Origin: Stakelama flava
Lineage (GTDB): Bacteria; Pseudomonadota; Alphaproteobacteria; Sphingomonadales; Sphingomonadaceae
Assembly (NCBI RefSeq): GCF_019351405.1
Contig: NZ_JAHWZX010000005.1
Span: forward strand, 1-64,000
Direction of reading: 5' to 3'
DNA: 64,000 nucleotides
Part shown: one piece after another, positions 62,575 through 64,000 of the stretch
How positions within the stretch are numbered: position 1 is the first letter of the stretch
How the letters are laid out: the number at the start of each line of letters is the position of its first letter
Made by a program: the position numbers and the translations under genes
The notes under the pieces: generated by a model
Databases searched by the model: none
Seen by the model: the letters and a program-made list of their open reading frames with translations, nothing else
Told to the model about the DNA's origin: nothing

Positions 62575-64000
62575 ATGAACAAGATTCCCGATCGCCGTAC
62601 GTTCGCGATCATCTCGCATCCCGACGCCGGCAAGACGACGCTCACCGAAAAACTGCTGCTGTTCGGCGGCGCGATCCACCTTGCCGGCGAGGTGAAGGCG
62701 CGTGGAGCGGCCCGGCGCGCGCGATCCGACTGGATGAAGATCGAACAGCAGCGCGGCATTTCGGTCACTTCCTCGGTCATGACGTTCGAGCGCGAAGGCA
62801 TCACCTTCAACCTGCTCGACACGCCGGGCCATGAAGACTTTTCCGAAGACACCTATCGCACGCTGACCGCGGTCGATTCGGCGGTGATGGTGATCGACGT
62901 CGCCAAGGGCATCGAAAGCCAGACGCGCAAATTGTTCGAAGTCTGCCGCCTGCGCTCGGTGCCGATCATCACCTTCGTCAACAAGGTCGATCGTGAGGGG
63001 CGTGAGAATTTCGAGACGCTGGACGAGATCGCCGACCTGCTCGCGCTCGACGTGACGCCGATGACCTGGCCCGTTGGGCTGGGCGGTCAGTTCGAAGGGG
63101 TGTACGACCTTGTCGGCAACCGCCTGCTGCTGCCTGAAGGGCCGAGCCGCGAATTTCAGGGCAAGGTGATCCAGACCAGCGGCCTCGACGATCCGCAGCT
63201 CGACGAAATCCTGTCGGCGCAGGGCGTTGCCAAACTGCGCGAGGATGCCGAACTGGCGATGGCGGGCTATGCCCCCTTCGACGCCGAAGCGTATCGCAAC
63301 GGTGACCTGACGCCCGTCTATTTCGGCTCCGCGCTCAAGCAGTTCGGCGTCGATGCGCTGATCGGCGCGCTTGCCGAGCACGCGCCGCCGCCGCGTCCGC
63401 AGCCCGCCGAGCCTGCTCCGGTTGCCCCGACGAACGATGAAGTCACCGGCTTCATCTTCAAGGTACAAGCGAATATGGACCCCAATCACCGCGACCGCAT
63501 CGCGTTCATGCGGCTGTGTTCGGGGACGTTCAAGCGCGGCATGAAACTGACCCCGACCGGGCATGGCAAGCCGGTGGCCATCCATTCGCCGATCCTGTTC
63601 TTCGCGCAGGACCGCGAACTTGCCGAAGAAGCCTTTCCCGGCGACATTATCGGCATCCCCAATCACGGCACGCTTCGCGTCGGCGATACGATGAGCGAAA
63701 AGGCGCAGGTGCGCTTTACCGGCCTGCCCAATTTCGCACCCGAAATCCTGCGCCGCGTCGCGCTGAAGGACCCGACCAAAACCAAGCAGCTTCGCAAGGC
63801 GCTTGACGACATGGCGGAAGAAGGGGTGACTCAGGTCTTCTACCCCGAAATTGGCGCGAATATCGTCATCGGCGTGGTCGGCCAACTTCAGCTTGACGTG
63901 CTGATTTCGCGGCTGGAGGCGGAATATAAGGTTGCGGCGGGGCTGGAAATGGCGCCGTTCGAAACCGCGCGCTGGGTGTCGGCCGCCGACCCCAAGGCGC
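62575..64000 (+). CDS. prfC: Peptide chain release factor 3, cut by window end
   Basis: 475 codons of an expected ~525 are present; the gene runs off the window. The start is MNKIPDRRTFAIISHPDAGKTTLTEK, quoted as RRTFAIISHPDAGKTT with P-loop G1. Then DWMKIEQQRGISVTSSVM (switch I), LLDTPGHEDFSEDTYRTL (G3), TFVNKVDREGR (G4) and NFAPEILRRVALKDPTKTKQL (quoted as EILRRVALKDPTKTKQL). The EF-G-like RF3 class GTPase recycles RF1/RF2 after termination. EF-G is excluded by the RF3-specific QQRGISVTSSVM block. Confidence 0.95.
   Translation, partial: MNKIPDRRTFAIISHPDAGKTTLTEKLLLFGGAIHLAGEVKARGAARRARSDWMKIEQQRGISVTSSVMTFEREGITFNLLDTPGHEDFSEDTYRTLTAVDSAVMVIDVAKGIESQTRKLFEVCRLRSVPIITFVNKVDREGRENFETLDEIADLLALDVTPMTWPVGLGGQFEGVYDLVGNRLLLPEGPSREFQGKVIQTSGLDDPQLDEILSAQGVAKLREDAELAMAGYAPFDAEAYRNGDLTPVYFGSALKQFGVDALIGALAEHAPPPRPQPAEPAPVAPTNDEVTGFIFKVQANMDPNHRDRIAFMRLCSGTFKRGMKLTPTGHGKPVAIHSPILFFAQDRELAEEAFPGDIIGIPNHGTLRVGDTMSEKAQVRFTGLPNFAPEILRRVALKDPTKTKQLRKALDDMAEEGVTQVFYPEIGANIVIGVVGQLQLDVLISRLEAEYKVAAGLEMAPFETARWVSAADPKA

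Overview
The window is chromosomal DNA of a high-GC alphaproteobacterium, most likely a member of the Sphingomonadales (Sphingomonas/Sphingopyxis type). The evidence is the alphaproteobacterial gene set (DivK next to a DUF3572 gene, an EipA/DUF1134 protein, a DUF3035 lipoprotein beside lspA, a TIGR02001/TorF porin-like protein), a perfect CIRCE element before groESL, and above all a complete gene-transfer-agent (GTA) structural cluster with a sphingomonad-like domain layout. Species-level assignment is not possible from sequence reading alone.

Layout. (1) 1-600: a scar of mobile DNA. A transposase tail with an internal stop abuts the N-terminal piece of an AlpA-like regulator, next to the 3' end of tRNA-Ser(GCU). 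(2) 788-4995: housekeeping and envelope genes (EipA-like protein, dihydroorotase, YgfZ, an OmpA-type protein with a very long polyproline linker). (3) 5103-20770: a GTA cluster on the minus strand, read from gp1 (terminase small subunit, right end) to gp15 and a DUF2793 protein (left end). Most genes overlap by ATGA or sit a few bases apart, and all frames are open. Its notable features are: gp12 carries about 560 extra N-terminal residues that look like a beta domain plus a TIM barrel; gp15 is much shorter than in Rhodobacter; a strong terminator sits directly after the capsid gene; and two cellular enzyme genes (a spermidine-synthase-like protein and an NRDE protein) lie between portal and terminase, flanked by short intergenic repeats. 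(4) 20987-28145: a divergent DapF-like epimerase, a YqaA membrane protein, then rnd-lptC-lptA-lptB-rpoN and a TerC protein. (5) 28354-36938: cold-shock protein, glutaminyl cyclase, ATP-dependent DNA ligase, Dps, L33, DivK and small conserved genes. (6) 37032-46715: DUF3035-lspA-ileS, ribF, an agmatine-to-putrescine pair (aguA/aguB), an M28 peptidase and S4. (7) 46876-64000: membrane proteins, SppA, a MATE exporter, groESL under CIRCE control, an AsmA-type protein, rpmI-rplT, pheST and the first 475 codons of prfC, which is cut by the window end.

How the parts work together. The GTA cluster encodes a headful-packaging terminase, portal, protease, HK97 capsid, connectors, tail tube, tape measure, distal tail, hub, a cell-wall peptidase and the baseplate megaprotein, that is, everything needed for the particle body. 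No integrase, replication or lysis genes are present between gp1 and gp15, which fits a domesticated element rather than a prophage. Lysis, head-spike and regulatory functions (GafA/CtrA in Rhodobacter) must lie elsewhere if they exist. The lpt genes feed LPS transport, lspA serves lipoproteins such as the adjacent DUF3035 protein, and aguA/aguB make putrescine. The most interesting part of the window is the rearranged distal tail of the GTA (gp12/gp15).
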